Numbered from the stretch's first letter, positions 18,020-27,991 are shown. The stretch: 64,000 nucleotides of DNA from Acinetobacter pecorum (GCF_014837015.1 NZ_JACSPT010000009.1:1-64000); one strand, 5' to 3'. Translations and numbers: made by a program. Notes: generated by a model not told the origin, from the sequence alone.

Positions 18020-20239
18020 ATGACAAGCCTTGCGCATCATGCGACAGAAAACCGCTCCGTAGCAGAATTTACCGAACAAGCTTATCTGAATTACGCCATG
18101 TACGTGATTATGGATCGGGCACTCCCTCATATCAGCGATGGCCTGAAACCGGTACAGCGCCGGATTGTCTATGCCATGAGTGAGCTGGGCCTGAAATGGA
18201 CCAGCAAACCAAAGAAATCGGCACGTACTGTGGGTGACGTACTGGGCAAATACCATCCGCATGGTGACTCGGCCTGTTATGAAGCCATGGTACTGATGGC
18301 ACAGCCCTTTAGTTACCGCTATCCGTTTATTGAGGGACAGGGCAACTGGGGTTCTCCGGATGATCCGAAGTCTTTCGCAGCCATGCGTTATACCGAAGCC
18401 AAACTGTCTCAATACAGCGAACTATTGTTATCTGAACTGGGTCAGGGCACCTGTGAATGGCAGGACAACTTTGACGGTTCGATGAAAGAACCGGTGAACT
18501 TGCCAGCACGTGTACCGAATATCCTGCTGAATGGTACCACTGGCATCGCAGTCGGGATGGCCACTGACATTCCACCGCATAACCTGCGTGAAGTAGTCAA
18601 GGGCACCATTGCCCTGATTCGTAATCCGAACCTGACCGATGAAAAAATCGCAGACTATATTCCTGCACCGGATTTGCCGACCAAAGCCGAAATTATTACT
18701 CCTCCTGCTGAACTGTTAAAAATTCAGACTACAGGTCGTGGCAGTTATCGCATGCGTGCGGTATATACCATAGATAAAAACGAAATTATTATCACTGAAC
18801 TTCCATATCAGGTGTCAGGCTCCAAAATCATTACCCAGATTGCCGACCAGATGCAGGCCAAGAAACTGCCTTTAGTCAGCGATGTACGGGATGAATCGGA
18901 TCATGTCAATCCAACCCGTTTAGTGATTGTTCTGCGTTCCAACCGCATTGATGCAGAAGCAGTCATGAGCCATCTGTTTGCGACCACAGATCTGGAATCC
19001 AGCTATCGTGTCAATATGAACATGATTGGTGCCGATGGCCGTCCACAGGTAAAATCGATTCGTCGTATTCTGCTGGAATGGATTGAAATCCGTAAAACCA
19101 CGGTAACACGTCGTCTGCAATACCATCTGAACAAGATCGAAAAACGCCTGCATATCTTGGGTGGTCTGATTATTGCATATTTGAATATTGATGAAGTGAT
19201 TCGGATTATTCGTGAAGAAGATCAGCCAAAATCGGTATTGATGGCGCGTTTTGGCATTGACGAGATTCAGGCTGAAGCCATTTTGGAACTCAAGTTACGT
19301 CATCTGGCCAAGCTTGAGGAAATGCAACTGCGCCGTGAACAGGAAGAACTTGAAGCGAAAGCTGCGGTGATTCGTGAACAGCTGGCCAATCCGGAATCCT
19401 TGAAGACCCTGATCATTTCTGAACTAAAAGAAGATGCCAAGAAATTTGGTGATGATCGCCGTTCGCCAATCGTACAGCGTGCCGAAGCTGCTGCGATCAA
19501 TGAAACTGAAATGTTGCCTGCCGATCCGGTGACGGTAGTGTTATCTGAAGCTGGCTGGATTCGCTGTGCCAAAGGTCATGAAGTGGAGGCTGAAAATCTG
19601 AATTTCCGTGCCGGTGACCAGTACTTGAGTCATGCTCAAGGCAAGTCCAACCAGCGGGTCTATGTGATTGATGATACCGGCCGTAGCTATGCCTTACCAA
19701 TCAATAGCCTGCCATCGGCACGTGGTCTCGGTGAACCACTCAGTTCAAAACTTTCTCCTGCCAGCGGAGTGGGTTTTAAACAGGTTCTGGTGGCTGATGA
19801 CGAAGCTGAAATTCTGGCCATCAGTAGTAAAGGGTATGGCTTTAAAACCCAGGCCAAGCAGCTGGATACCAGTGCCAAAGCCGGGAAAGCTTTCCTGAAT
19901 TTATCTGAAGGAGCTGAAGTGATGAACCTGCAGCTACTCGAAGATGCCACGCATGTTGCACTGCTCAGTTCGGCAGGGCGCCTGTTAATTGTCGATTTAG
20001 CAGAGTTGCCGGTGTTGAATAAAGGCAAAGGAAATAAATTGATACAACTTGAGGCTAGTGATCAAATTTTGTCCATGACACTATTGAAGCTTGATGAAAC
20101 AATTCAAGTGCTTGCAGGACAGCAGCAGTTAAAATTAAAAGGGGATGATTTGCAAAAATATCTCGGCAAACGTGGTGCAAAAGGTCAGCTTTTACCACGC
20201 GGATACCAAAAAGCAAATAAACTGTTGATTCAAAGATAA
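18020..20239 (+). CDS. parC: DNA topoisomerase IV subunit A
   Basis: ParC (739 residues) is the DNA-cutting subunit of topoisomerase IV, which with ParE separates linked daughter chromosomes. The catalytic tyrosine is Tyr124 in [10 protein letters not shown], preceded by Arg123. The N-terminal winged-helix, coiled-coil arm (about 360-490) and C-terminal beta-propeller repeats are all present. The quinolone-resistance region reads [15 protein letters not shown], with Ser84 and Glu88 unchanged from the susceptible type. parE is not adjacent. The gene stands between intergenic gaps of about 150 bases on either side. Confidence 0.97.
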   Translation: MTSLAHHATENRSVAEFTEQAYLNYAMYVIMDRALPHISDGLKPVQRRIVYAMSELGLKWTSKPKKSARTVGDVLGKYHPHGDSACYEAMVLMAQPFSYRYPFIEGQGNWGSPDDPKSFAAMRYTEAKLSQYSELLLSELGQGTCEWQDNFDGSMKEPVNLPARVPNILLNGTTGIAVGMATDIPPHNLREVVKGTIALIRNPNLTDEKIADYIPAPDLPTKAEIITPPAELLKIQTTGRGSYRMRAVYTIDKNEIIITELPYQVSGSKIITQIADQMQAKKLPLVSDVRDESDHVNPTRLVIVLRSNRIDAEAVMSHLFATTDLESSYRVNMNMIGADGRPQVKSIRRILLEWIEIRKTTVTRRLQYHLNKIEKRLHILGGLIIAYLNIDEVIRIIREEDQPKSVLMARFGIDEIQAEAILELKLRHLAKLEEMQLRREQEELEAKAAVIREQLANPESLKTLIISELKEDAKKFGDDRRSPIVQRAEAAAINETEMLPADPVTVVLSEAGWIRCAKGHEVEAENLNFRAGDQYLSHAQGKSNQRVYVIDDTGRSYALPINSLPSARGLGEPLSSKLSPASGVGFKQVLVADDEAEILAISSKGYGFKTQAKQLDTSAKAGKAFLNLSEGAEVMNLQLLEDATHVALLSSAGRLLIVDLAELPVLNKGKGNKLIQLEASDQILSMTLLKLDETIQVLAGQQQLKLKGDDLQKYLGKRGAKGQLLPRGYQKANKLLIQR

Positions 20240-20244
20240 GACTA

Positions 20245-20299
20245 GCATCCATCCTGTAAAATACGTTATATATGAACAACGATTCGACAAGATGGATGC
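20245..20299. repeat. GCATCCATC / GATGGATGC inverted repeat before fadD
   Basis: Perfect 9-base arms at 20245-20253 and 20291-20299 face each other across 37 bases, between parC and fadD. No T-run follows. It could be a pair of operator half-sites or a long-loop hairpin; the acyl-CoA-responsive regulators of fadD in other bacteria use different consensus sites. Confidence 0.35.
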
Positions 20300-20389
20300 A
20301 ATATTGCACATATACAAGTCTAAAAACGGCGTGTGATATTGAAAAAAACAGTTGAAATACTAAGGATTATGATTGGAGAGATGGCCATT

Positions 20390-22066
20390 ATGGAAAAAAT
20401 TTGGTTTGCTGAATACCAAAAAACAGGGATTCCAGAAACAGTAGAATTACCACCAGAAAATACTTCTCTAGTAGATATTTTTGAACGTAATTTCCAAAAA
20501 TTCGGCTCGCGTGATGCCTTTATCTTTATGGATAAGGCCATGACTTTCAATGAATTGGAAGAGGCGAGTCGCAAATTTGCAACTTATTTACAAAGCTTGG
20601 GGTTGGCAAAAGGTTCACGTGTTGCAGTGATGATGCCAAACGTGCTTCAGTATCCGGTCGTGGCACTTGGGGTGTTCCGCGCAGGTTTGGTACTGGTCAA
20701 CGTGAATCCACTCTATACATCACGTGAACTTGAGCATCAATTGAATGACTCAGGTGCTGAAGTTCTGGTGATCATTGAGAACTTTGCATCTGTTTACCAG
20801 GCGATTATCGGTAAAACACCAGTGAAGCATGTTGTAGTAGCTTCTGTCGGTGACATGCTGGGTGCCTTGAAAGGAACACTGGTAAATTTTGTACTGCGTT
20901 CTGTGCGCAAGCAGATTCCAGCATGGGATATTCCAGGCCACGTCAAGTTCAATACCGCTTTAAATAAAGTTAGCCCGAACAATTACAAGCGTCCTGAACT
21001 AGGCCTAAGCGATACGGCTGTACTGCAATATACGGGCGGTACCACAGGCGTATCTAAAGGTGCTGAACTGACGCACCGTAACCTGGTCGCGAACCTGTTA
21101 CAGTGTGACGGTATTTTCCAGAGTAAATTTGGTGCGCAAGATGGTCAGCCAGATGACCGTATTTTCTGTGCCTTGCCGCTTTATCATATCTTTGCGTTTA
21201 TGGTGTGCGCACTGTATGGCATGTACAAAGGCCAAGCGAATGTCCTGATTCCGAACCCGCGTGATCTGCCGGCAGTGATGAAAGAATTACGTAAATACCA
21301 GCCGACTTTCTTCCCGGCAGTGAATACACTATTCAATGCGCTGGTAAACAATGAAGAGTTCAAACAGCTTGATCATAGCAAGTTAAAAATGGCAATGGGC
21401 GGTGGTATGGCGGTACTTCCTTCTACTGCAGCAGCATGGAAGAAAGTCACCGGAACCAATATTGTTGAAGGTTATGGCTTGTCTGAAACCTCTCCAGTCG
21501 CTACGGCAAACCCACCTGCATCTGAAGAATTTAGTGGCACCATTGGTATCCCGTTACCATCAACCGAAGTTGCTATTCTGGATGATGAAGGCAATGAAGT
21601 TCCATTGGGCGAGCAAGGTGAAATTTCAATCCGTGGTCCTCAGGTCATGAAAGGCTACTGGAACCGACCAGATGAAACTGACAAAGTGATGGTTAATGGC
21701 TTCTTCCGTACCGGTGATATCGGTGTGATGGATTCACGTGGTTATGTAAAAATCGTAGACCGTAAGAAAGACATGATTCTAGTTTCTGGTTTTAACGTTT
21801 ATCCATCTGAGATTGAAGAAGTACTGGCAACCCATCCAAAAGTACTGGAAGTGGCTGCGATTGGCGTACCAGATGAAAAATCAGGTGAAGTGCCGAAACT
21901 GTTTGTGGTGAAAAAAGATCCATCTCTAACCACAGAAGAGGTTTTGGCATTTGCTAAAGAAAATCTCACCGGTTATAAACGTCCACGTTATGTCGAGTTT
22001 ATGGATGAATTACCAAAATCGAATGTAGGTAAAATCCTGCGCAAAGATTTACGTAAATCTGCCTAA
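20390..22066 (+). CDS. fadD: long-chain fatty acid-CoA ligase
   Basis: This 558-residue enzyme activates fatty acids with ATP and CoA for beta-oxidation. The P-loop-like motif YTGGTTGVSKG is at 214-224, followed by the ANL-family motifs EGYGLSETSP, then GWYRTGD-type FFRTGDIGVMD, and the C-terminal KDMILVSGFNVYPSEIEEV and GKILRKDLR with the catalytic Lys. Several ATGs are in frame. GGAGAG at 20375-20380 gives a 9-base spacing to 20390 (MEKIWFAEYQ), which also matches the family start. The rest of the fad regulon is not in this window. Confidence 0.92.
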   Translation: MEKIWFAEYQKTGIPETVELPPENTSLVDIFERNFQKFGSRDAFIFMDKAMTFNELEEASRKFATYLQSLGLAKGSRVAVMMPNVLQYPVVALGVFRAGLVLVNVNPLYTSRELEHQLNDSGAEVLVIIENFASVYQAIIGKTPVKHVVVASVGDMLGALKGTLVNFVLRSVRKQIPAWDIPGHVKFNTALNKVSPNNYKRPELGLSDTAVLQYTGGTTGVSKGAELTHRNLVANLLQCDGIFQSKFGAQDGQPDDRIFCALPLYHIFAFMVCALYGMYKGQANVLIPNPRDLPAVMKELRKYQPTFFPAVNTLFNALVNNEEFKQLDHSKLKMAMGGGMAVLPSTAAAWKKVTGTNIVEGYGLSETSPVATANPPASEEFSGTIGIPLPSTEVAILDDEGNEVPLGEQGEISIRGPQVMKGYWNRPDETDKVMVNGFFRTGDIGVMDSRGYVKIVDRKKDMILVSGFNVYPSEIEEVLATHPKVLEVAAIGVPDEKSGEVPKLFVVKKDPSLTTEEVLAFAKENLTGYKRPRYVEFMDELPKSNVGKILRKDLRKSA

Positions 22067-22073
22067 ATTCTGT

Positions 22074-22106
22074 AAAAAAAAAAGCGCCGTCAGGCGCTTT
22101 TTTTAA
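22074..22106. terminator. bidirectional terminator, fadD / small membrane protein gene
   Basis: A run of A, the stem AAGCGCC-GTCA-GGCGCTT and a run of T, between convergent genes. Confidence 0.88.
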
Positions 22107-22116
22107 TTTGGACTTT

Positions 22117-22497
22117 TTATTTTTTCATTAACCAGCGGTCAAAATAAGGGCGGCCTACTCCGACTACTCCCAAGAAAATAAACATGGTACCGAACTGGCG
22201 GGTAAATCCGGTTTGATTAAAGCTGCCATAACTTAGAATATTATCTAGCAAGCAATAAACCAGGATTGCGATCAACCAGTGCCAGAGAGGCAGGCGCTTG
22301 ATCCCTACAGCATAAAAAGAAATCCATAGAAGAGCAAAGGTGAAGATCGGTGACCAGATGTTCATATTGGCACAAATGACGGCGATCAGAAATGCCACAA
22401 TCGGCAGCACAATTTTTAATACGCGATCCACTTGACGTTGATGCTGGCGTTGTTTCTCGAGGACATCGAACATTTCATTTTGATCAGGTGTGACCAT
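22117..22497 (-). CDS. small membrane protein of unknown function
   Basis: The 126-residue product has a charged, Gln-rich N-terminal helix (residues 1-25; NEMFDVLEKQRQHQRQVDR), then three or four hydrophobic segments (about 28-45, 48-66, 71-85 and 98-115) and ends in WLMKK. I do not recognise the family. It diverges from the MAPEG gene with about 100 bases between the starts and shares a terminator with fadD. The starting ATG is supported by AAGGATTC upstream on the minus strand. A real gene is likely from the membrane-protein pattern. Confidence 0.65.
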   Translation of the reverse strand: MVTPDQNEMFDVLEKQRQHQRQVDRVLKIVLPIVAFLIAVICANMNIWSPIFTFALLWISFYAVGIKRLPLWHWLIAILVYCLLDNILSYGSFNQTGFTRQFGTMFIFLGVVGVGRPYFDRWLMKK

Positions 22498-22596
22498 AGT
22501 GAATCCTTAACAAGTAATAAAAAGCACTCTATTTAACAAAATTTATTCACGAAATGCCATGCTATGATAGGGATAAAATTTTATGAGAAAAAACAG

Positions 22597-22995
22597 ATGC
22601 ACAGCATTAGTGGGATTATCTATCTCATTTTAGCCGCTTGTCTTTTGCCCTATGTATTCACATTGATTGCAAAAAAAACTGCAGGCTTTAGCGCCAAAGA
22701 CAATCAGCATCCACGGGAATTTTTAGAAAAGTCTTCAGGACTAGCCAGTCGTGCCAATGCTGTCCAGCAGAACAGTTTTGAAAGTTTACCACTCTTTATT
22801 GCTGCGATCTTGATGGCAGAATATATGGTGGTGCCCCAAGAGTTGGTCATGACGTTCGGTATTGCCTATCTGGTTTTTCGTACCTTGTACGGAATTTGCT
22901 ATCTGGCCAACTGGGCAACTCTACGTTCTATTGTATGGTTGCTCTCGATGTTATGCCCGGTGGCTTTATTGCTGCTGATCATCAAGATCGTTTAA
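22597..22995 (+). CDS. MAPEG family membrane protein
   Basis: This 132-residue protein has four hydrophobic segments and the MAPEG pattern of an Asn/Glu-containing first loop (SRANAVQQNSFESLPLFIAAILMAEY). MAPEG proteins include eukaryotic glutathione transferases and leukotriene synthases; most bacterial members are uncharacterised. The ATG at 22597 (MHSISGIIYL) places the first membrane segment at the very N-terminus; the frame is open from 22564 but the earlier part is unlike the family. It is followed by ppa after 116 bases. Confidence 0.83.
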   Translation: MHSISGIIYLILAACLLPYVFTLIAKKTAGFSAKDNQHPREFLEKSSGLASRANAVQQNSFESLPLFIAAILMAEYMVVPQELVMTFGIAYLVFRTLYGICYLANWATLRSIVWLLSMLCPVALLLLIIKIV

Positions 22996-23061
22996 GTCAG
23001 CAAGTCAACGGACATATTTACAGTTCGAGATTTAAAGTCTAAAAATTTCTTTAAAACCCGT

Positions 23062-23067
23062 TATAAT
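23062..23067 (+). promoter_or_regulatory. consensus -10 upstream of ppa
   Basis: TATAAT lies 45 bases before the ppa ATG. No good -35 is at the usual distance. It sits within a small dyad (AAAACC ... GGTTTT). Confidence 0.4.
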
Positions 23068-23111
23068 TGTCGCGGTTTTTTAAAAGATATAACTTGTTAA
23101 AGAGTGATGCT

Positions 23112-23648
23112 ATGAGCTACAGCAATATCCCAGCGGGTAAAGATGCGCCAAACGATATCTATGTGATCATCGAAATTCCTGCAAATGCAGCACCAATCAA
23201 ATACGAAATCGATAAAGATTCTGATGCGTTATTTGTAGACCGTTTTATGGGTACAGCAATGTTCTACCCAGCAAACTACGGTTATGTACCAAACACCCTG
23301 TCACTTGACGGTGACCCATTAGACGTACTGGTGGTAACTCCGCATCCGGTCGAACCAGGTTCTGTGATTCGTTGCCGTCCTGTGGGTAAGTTGAACATGG
23401 AAGATGACGGTGGTATTGATGCGAAACTGGTTGCAGTTCCACATGATAAACTGACGCCGATCTACAAAGATGTTCAGGAATATACGGATCTTCCTCCATT
23501 ACTGATCAGCCAGATCGAACATTTCTTCCAGCATTACAAAGACCTTGAACCAGGTAAATGGGTTAAGCTTAGTGGTTGGGACGGGGCTGATGTTGCAAAA
23601 CAGGAAGTTATGAGTTCAATTGAAGCTTATGCAGAAGCAAATAAATAA
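23112..23648 (+). CDS. ppa: inorganic pyrophosphatase (family I)
   Basis: The 178-residue cytosolic enzyme hydrolyses pyrophosphate and so drives nucleic acid and other biosyntheses. The active-site cluster DGDPLD is at 66-71 (Asp66, Asp68 and Asp71, matching E. coli Asp65/67/70), and KYEIDKDS and [10 protein letters not shown] are as in family I. The ATG at 23112 gives the standard length; the upstream in-frame start at 23067 would lie on top of the -10 hexamer. Single gene with a terminator behind it. Confidence 0.97.
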   Translation: MSYSNIPAGKDAPNDIYVIIEIPANAAPIKYEIDKDSDALFVDRFMGTAMFYPANYGYVPNTLSLDGDPLDVLVVTPHPVEPGSVIRCRPVGKLNMEDDGGIDAKLVAVPHDKLTPIYKDVQEYTDLPPLLISQIEHFFQHYKDLEPGKWVKLSGWDGADVAKQEVMSSIEAYAEANK

Positions 23649-23691
23649 TTGCTTTTTGTTCATTGGGCTTTAAATTTTTAAAGCTTGGTAT

Positions 23692-23722
23692 AAAAAAACC
23701 TGCACATGATGCAGGTTTTTTT
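23692..23722. terminator. bidirectional terminator, ppa / oprD-like gene
   Basis: AAAAAAACCTGCA-CATGA-TGCAGGTTTTTTT: strong stem with A and T runs between convergent genes. Confidence 0.9.
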
Positions 23723-23743
23723 ATGGCTTGAATTTCGCGTGAA

Positions 23744-25060
23744 TTAGAATAATTTCACAGGAATGTCTAGCCAGATACGCCATTCGTTGGTGTCACCAAT
23801 ATAGCTAGATTGATAGTCATCACTCGCCCGGTAATAAGAGTGACGTAAGCGTAAGCTTGCATCTTTCAGGTGACCGGATTGAACGGTATATTTAACCTGG
23901 TTAAAAAATTCATGTTCCTGAGCATTGCTGGTGATTAATTCAGCGCGGTTATCCGGATTCGCAACATGGATATCCCAGCCATAAACAAAAGCCGTGGTCC
24001 AGTTTAAACCTGGAATGCCATGATTTTTGAAGTTATAGCTGTACTGTAGCTGAGCAGATTTTTCCTTATTGCCAATAAAGTCAGAAAGGTAAGAGTTTGG
24101 AAGGTACATGCTCTGACCGCCATCAGCATTTTCACCATAATCGTAACCAACATTGCCTGAGTTTTGTTGGTAAGCCAGCATGATATTGTGCACGTCTTTG
24201 TTATAGGCACTTGAAACCGCCCAGATTGTATTATGACGGTCTGCCAGATCAGTCGTGGTCTGAGAGTAGGTATTGGCATCCTTGTCAAACTTAGTATGAT
24301 ATCCACTCAAATCTAAAGTTAAAGATGAATCATCTTTCAGGTCATGGGTAGAGTTGACACTCGCATAATGACGTTCCAGTTTATCTTTAACATCAACTCC
24401 ATAATAAGAGGAGTTAAGGTGGTCATTGAAGTCGTATTTTGCACCCCAAACTACTGCACTTTTCAGATGACGGCCATCAGTACTAAGTTGATCTGAATAT
24501 TGGTCTTTGGTGAATTTACCTGCTGTAAGCTTCAGCTTGTCTATTTCGTTACTTGTGACCAGTACCCCGGTAAAATACTCGGGAACCAGACGTGCGGTAT
24601 TACTTGCGAGTACAGGAATATCAAGAACCTGAGTACCATAAGTAGCTGTCGTACTAGAAACACGAGCTTTCACATATGCCCCACCACGTGCCCAGGTACT
24701 ATAAGGATCCACCCGGCCTTGGGCATCTTTGGCACCATTATTATGCAGGGGAATCATGTTATTCCCCGCGTGTGCATTTTTGCCTATCTTGAAAGATGCA
24801 TCACCGATAATACCTGCACCAAAACCAACTACACCTTTAGTAAAGCCAGAGTCCAGTTTAACTATCGCCGTTTGAGCAGATGAGCGTGTATCCGCTACAC
24901 CATTCTTTTTGTCACGGCTTAGAAAACCGGTGCGGAATAAAACCGTACCGTCAGCACCTTCAACAAAACCTTTAGCTTCAGCTTGTTCATTGGCATACAC
25001 AGATGACACCAAAGCAGCTTGAATCATAACGATCAATGTTAATTTTTTTATATTTTGCAT
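23744..25060 (-). CDS. OprD family outer-membrane porin
   Basis: This 438-residue protein has a cleavable signal peptide (about 1-23, cut after VYA) and a mature part of alternating polar and aromatic beta-strand segments. It matches the OprD family start (GFVEGADGTVLFRTGFLSRDKKNG) and ends in an aromatic residue (VKLF), the usual outer-membrane assembly signal. OprD-type channels pass amino acids, small acids or sugars according to subtype; the substrate is not deducible. It is divergent from the TorF-family gene across a 598-base AT-rich region. Confidence 0.88.
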   Translation of the reverse strand: MQNIKKLTLIVMIQAALVSSVYANEQAEAKGFVEGADGTVLFRTGFLSRDKKNGVADTRSSAQTAIVKLDSGFTKGVVGFGAGIIGDASFKIGKNAHAGNNMIPLHNNGAKDAQGRVDPYSTWARGGAYVKARVSSTTATYGTQVLDIPVLASNTARLVPEYFTGVLVTSNEIDKLKLTAGKFTKDQYSDQLSTDGRHLKSAVVWGAKYDFNDHLNSSYYGVDVKDKLERHYASVNSTHDLKDDSSLTLDLSGYHTKFDKDANTYSQTTTDLADRHNTIWAVSSAYNKDVHNIMLAYQQNSGNVGYDYGENADGGQSMYLPNSYLSDFIGNKEKSAQLQYSYNFKNHGIPGLNWTTAFVYGWDIHVANPDNRAELITSNAQEHEFFNQVKYTVQSGHLKDASLRLRHSYYRASDDYQSSYIGDTNEWRIWLDIPVKLF

Positions 25061-25658
25061 TGGGAGATGACCTTATACAAACTAGTAGAGAATTTTTAAG
25101 AATTGTATAAGAATTGATGGAAAAAATGTCATTTTTTATTGCAGATCTTCTATTAAAGTCTAATTTTTTTAACTCAAATTAAAAAATAGCGAAACTTAAC
25201 GAAAATGGATTTATAACCATTTGGTAAAAAATTAATATAAACAAAAACCTGTTAGAAGGTAAAACTTATCTTTTTAAGAATGCAAAATAAGAAGAAATGG
25301 CTTTTATACTGAATAATGTGTAAAAAAATATGATCAAAAAATATGCACGGTTTTTTGGCATAAATTTTAGTTCTTCTAAAAGAAGAATCAAAATAGGGCA
25401 AGTTGTAAATAATTATGTATAAGCCTTAAAAAACAAAGGAATGGTGCTCAAATCTTTTGAGTCAAGAAATCACCTAGCACATACTTTTTAGAATAATTTA
25501 AATTTTAATTTAAAAACAGAAGCTTATATATTAATTATTTTGTGGGTTTTATTGTTTCGAGTTTCCTTTATTCAGATTGGCATAGCTCTTGCAGTTTCGA
25601 GCTTGAGTTTAATCAATGACCATAAAAAACGTCTCAGACGATCTGGGGGAGTCACACA
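25061..25658. other. AT-rich divergent control region between two porin genes
   Basis: This stretch of about 600 bases is very AT-rich, with many A and T tracts, and has no ORF with a ribosome-binding site (longest short frame about 16 codons). It must contain the oprD-like promoter on the left and contains the sigma-54 promoter of the TorF gene on the right (25578-25593). The A-tract density would favour DNA bending and binding of H-NS or IHF-type proteins. Confidence 0.6.
25578..25593 (+). promoter_or_regulatory. sigma-54 (RpoN) promoter of the TorF-family porin gene
   Basis: TGGCATAGCTCTTGCA matches the sigma-54 consensus TGGCAYRN4TTGCW at every fixed position, with the required GG and GC spacing. 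It lies 65 bases upstream of the ATG on the coding strand. Sigma-54 promoters need an enhancer-binding activator, so expression should depend on a signal such as nitrogen state or a carbon source. Confidence 0.8.
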
Positions 25659-26387
25659 ATGAAATCAACATTAAAAGTATTATCTCTTGCTTTATTGGGC
25701 GCTGCATCTTCTTTTACTTTTGCTGAGGAACCGGCTGCTGAACATACGGTATCTGGAAATATCAGCGTACTTTCAAGCTATAACCTGCGTGGTATTACCA
25801 ATACGCCAGAAAATAAGGGTGCTACTTTACAGGGGGGACTGGACTATAACCATGCTTCTGGTTTCTATGCAGGCTGGTGGGGTTCGACATTAGACTATGG
25901 TGATGATTTGCCAAATGCCTTTGAAAATGATTTTTACGCGGGCTATAACGGTTCAATCAATGAAGACTGGGGTTATACAGCGGGTTTAACTTATTATTAC
26001 TATTATGATATTGGCAATACAGGCTCAAATGGTTTTGAAACCATGCTGGGTCTGACGTACAAAGATTTTGGTGTGACTGCTCAAACATTGCTTGAAGATC
26101 TTGATTGGGGTAATGCAGGGGATACTTATCTTAAAGGCACCTATAGCTATGCACTGCCAAAAGATTTTAGTCTGGATACTGCACTTGGCCTATATATTTA
26201 TGCCAAAGATGGCGACATAAAAGGAACAGAAAACAGTTTCGGTTTCCGTCATTTCGATATCGGTCTAAGCAAGCCACTTGCTGATACAGGCATCACCGCC
26301 AGCATGAATTATATTTTTGGTGGTTATAACCGTTTTGAAGATAAACAGAAAAATAAAGTGGTATTAGGACTAGGCTACAGCTTCTAA
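25659..26387 (+). CDS. TorF family putative porin
   Basis: The 242-residue product has a signal peptide cut after FTFA (residue 22) and a beta-barrel-like mature part, beginning VSGNISVLSSYNLRGITNT and ending in Phe (LGLGYSF). The start (a strand followed by RGI/RG-xT) and the repeated Tyr/Gly-rich strands are those of the TIGR02001/TorF family, thought to be outer-membrane channels with unclear substrates. GGGGGAG precedes the ATG by about 7 bases. It is monocistronic, has a sigma-54 promoter and is followed by a terminator. Confidence 0.85.
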   Translation: MKSTLKVLSLALLGAASSFTFAEEPAAEHTVSGNISVLSSYNLRGITNTPENKGATLQGGLDYNHASGFYAGWWGSTLDYGDDLPNAFENDFYAGYNGSINEDWGYTAGLTYYYYYDIGNTGSNGFETMLGLTYKDFGVTAQTLLEDLDWGNAGDTYLKGTYSYALPKDFSLDTALGLYIYAKDGDIKGTENSFGFRHFDIGLSKPLADTGITASMNYIFGGYNRFEDKQKNKVVLGLGYSF

Positions 26388-26399
26388 TCTTTGGTGTTT

Positions 26400-26428
26400 A
26401 AAAAAGGCGATCTCAGGTCGCCTTTTTT
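26400..26428. terminator. bidirectional terminator, TorF gene / comM
   Basis: AAAAAAGGCGA-TCTCAGG-TCGCCTTTTTT between convergent genes. Confidence 0.88.
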
Positions 26429-26434
26429 AATATT

Positions 26435-27925
26435 CTAAATCTGCTGCTGCCCGCGATAAGATAAAGCCTCCGACAGATGCTGGCTTTGGATATCGGGACT
26501 TTGATGCAAATCGGCAATGGTACGTGCGACACGCAAGACCCGATGATAGCCTCGGGCTGACAAATTTAATTTTTGCTGCGCCAGTTCAAGCATATTCTGA
26601 GCAGACTGATCTAATGCGGCATATTGCTCTAGCTGCTTCGGACTCAGACTCATATTCAAGGTGTTTTGCCGTTGCATCTGAATTTCATAAGCGGCAATGA
26701 CGCGTTGTCTGACCGTTTCCGAGTTTTCTGTAGGTCTATTGTCCTGTAACTCATGCGCCTGTAATGGCGGTACATCAATATGCAAATCAATCCGGTCCAG
26801 CAGGGGGCCTGAGATCCGGTTCTGATAACGCTTAATACTTTCAGGCGAACATTGACAGCGGATATCCTGATTAAAGGCATAGCCACATGGGCATGGATTC
26901 ATAGCAGCCACCAACTGGAAATTGGCGGGAAAAGTAATCTGGCGTGATGCCCGGGAAATGACAATTTCCTTTGCCTCCAAAGGCTGCCGTAAGACTTCCA
27001 GAACTTTGCGGTCGAATTCAGGCAGTTCGTCCAGAAATAAAACCCCTAAATGCGCCAGGGTAATTTCTCCTGGCTTGGGATGTGAACCACCACCGACCAG
27101 TGCCACGGCAGAAGCAGTATGATGCGGAGCCCGAAACGGGCGTTGCCCAAAAGGATGATTGGCATTCGCCACTGAATAGATACTGGCGACTTCCAGATTT
27201 TCCTGGGTCTTTAAAGGCGGTAAAATACTGGCCAATCGGGAGGCCAGCAAAGTCTTGCCTGTTCCAGGCGGACCACGAAACAGCAGGGAATGACCACCTG
27301 CTGCAGCAATTTCTAAAGCACGTCGTGGTCGTAATTGTCCTTTTACATCCGCAAGATCAAACTTATAAAAATGGTCTGTAGCAAGTGAACCGGATTCTAT
27401 CTGCTGCAAGGACTGTGTCTGGGAAAGATGTTCACACACCTCTTTCAGATGATTGGCTGCGAAGACTTTAAAATCAGGGAGCTGACAGGCTTCCTGGGCA
27501 TTTGGGCCAGGCAGGATCAGTTGATGCTGATCACTCTGACAGGCAATCGCAATACTCAGGGTTCCACTGACCGGACGTAATTGACCATCAAGGGCCAATT
27601 CTCCAATAAATTCAAGATGCTCGGTGCAATCTTCTGGGAGCTGGCCTGAAGCCACTAAAATGCCTAAAGCAATCGGTAAGTCCAGACGTGAGCCATCTTT
27701 TGGCAGATCTGCTGGCGCCAGATTAATGGTGAGACGTTTGGTGGGGAATTGAAAGCCGCTATTTAAAATAGCCGACCGTACCCGGTCTTTACTTTCCCGT
27801 ACTGCTGCTTCTGGAAGCCCCACAATAGTGAGTGAAGGCATGCCCGAACTGACATGAACCTCGACTTCTATTAAAGGTGCATGCAGGCCAAGCAAGCCTC
27901 GCGTATAAATTTTGGCAAAAGACAT
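26435..27925 (-). CDS. comM: YifB/ComM family Mg-chelatase-like AAA+ ATPase
   Basis: ComM (496 residues) is a hexameric helicase that promotes branch migration when transformed DNA is integrated. The N-terminal ChlI-like domain (1-170) is followed by the AAA+ core with Walker A GPPGTGKT at 218-225 and the Walker B segment LGVLFLDELPEF. A Cys cluster, NPCPCGYAFN...RCQC, could bind zinc. The C-terminal Mg_chelatase_C domain has the family motif SARGYHRVLRVARTIADL. It is downstream of ubiK with 66 bases between. Its presence fits a naturally competent lineage such as Acinetobacter. Confidence 0.95.
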   Translation of the reverse strand: MSFAKIYTRGLLGLHAPLIEVEVHVSSGMPSLTIVGLPEAAVRESKDRVRSAILNSGFQFPTKRLTINLAPADLPKDGSRLDLPIALGILVASGQLPEDCTEHLEFIGELALDGQLRPVSGTLSIAIACQSDQHQLILPGPNAQEACQLPDFKVFAANHLKEVCEHLSQTQSLQQIESGSLATDHFYKFDLADVKGQLRPRRALEIAAAGGHSLLFRGPPGTGKTLLASRLASILPPLKTQENLEVASIYSVANANHPFGQRPFRAPHHTASAVALVGGGSHPKPGEITLAHLGVLFLDELPEFDRKVLEVLRQPLEAKEIVISRASRQITFPANFQLVAAMNPCPCGYAFNQDIRCQCSPESIKRYQNRISGPLLDRIDLHIDVPPLQAHELQDNRPTENSETVRQRVIAAYEIQMQRQNTLNMSLSPKQLEQYAALDQSAQNMLELAQQKLNLSARGYHRVLRVARTIADLHQSPDIQSQHLSEALSYRGQQQI

Positions 27926-27991
27926 TATTGTTGTTCCAATTTGGTGCGTTATTTTTATAAGTCTGGTGTCTTTTTTGCACTGTACTTGTGC

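Noticed and set aside
25061..25658. Missing gene or mobile remnant in the 600-base AT-rich gap
   Set aside because: No frame with a ribosome-binding site, no terminal inverted repeats or target duplication; promoter content explains part of it.
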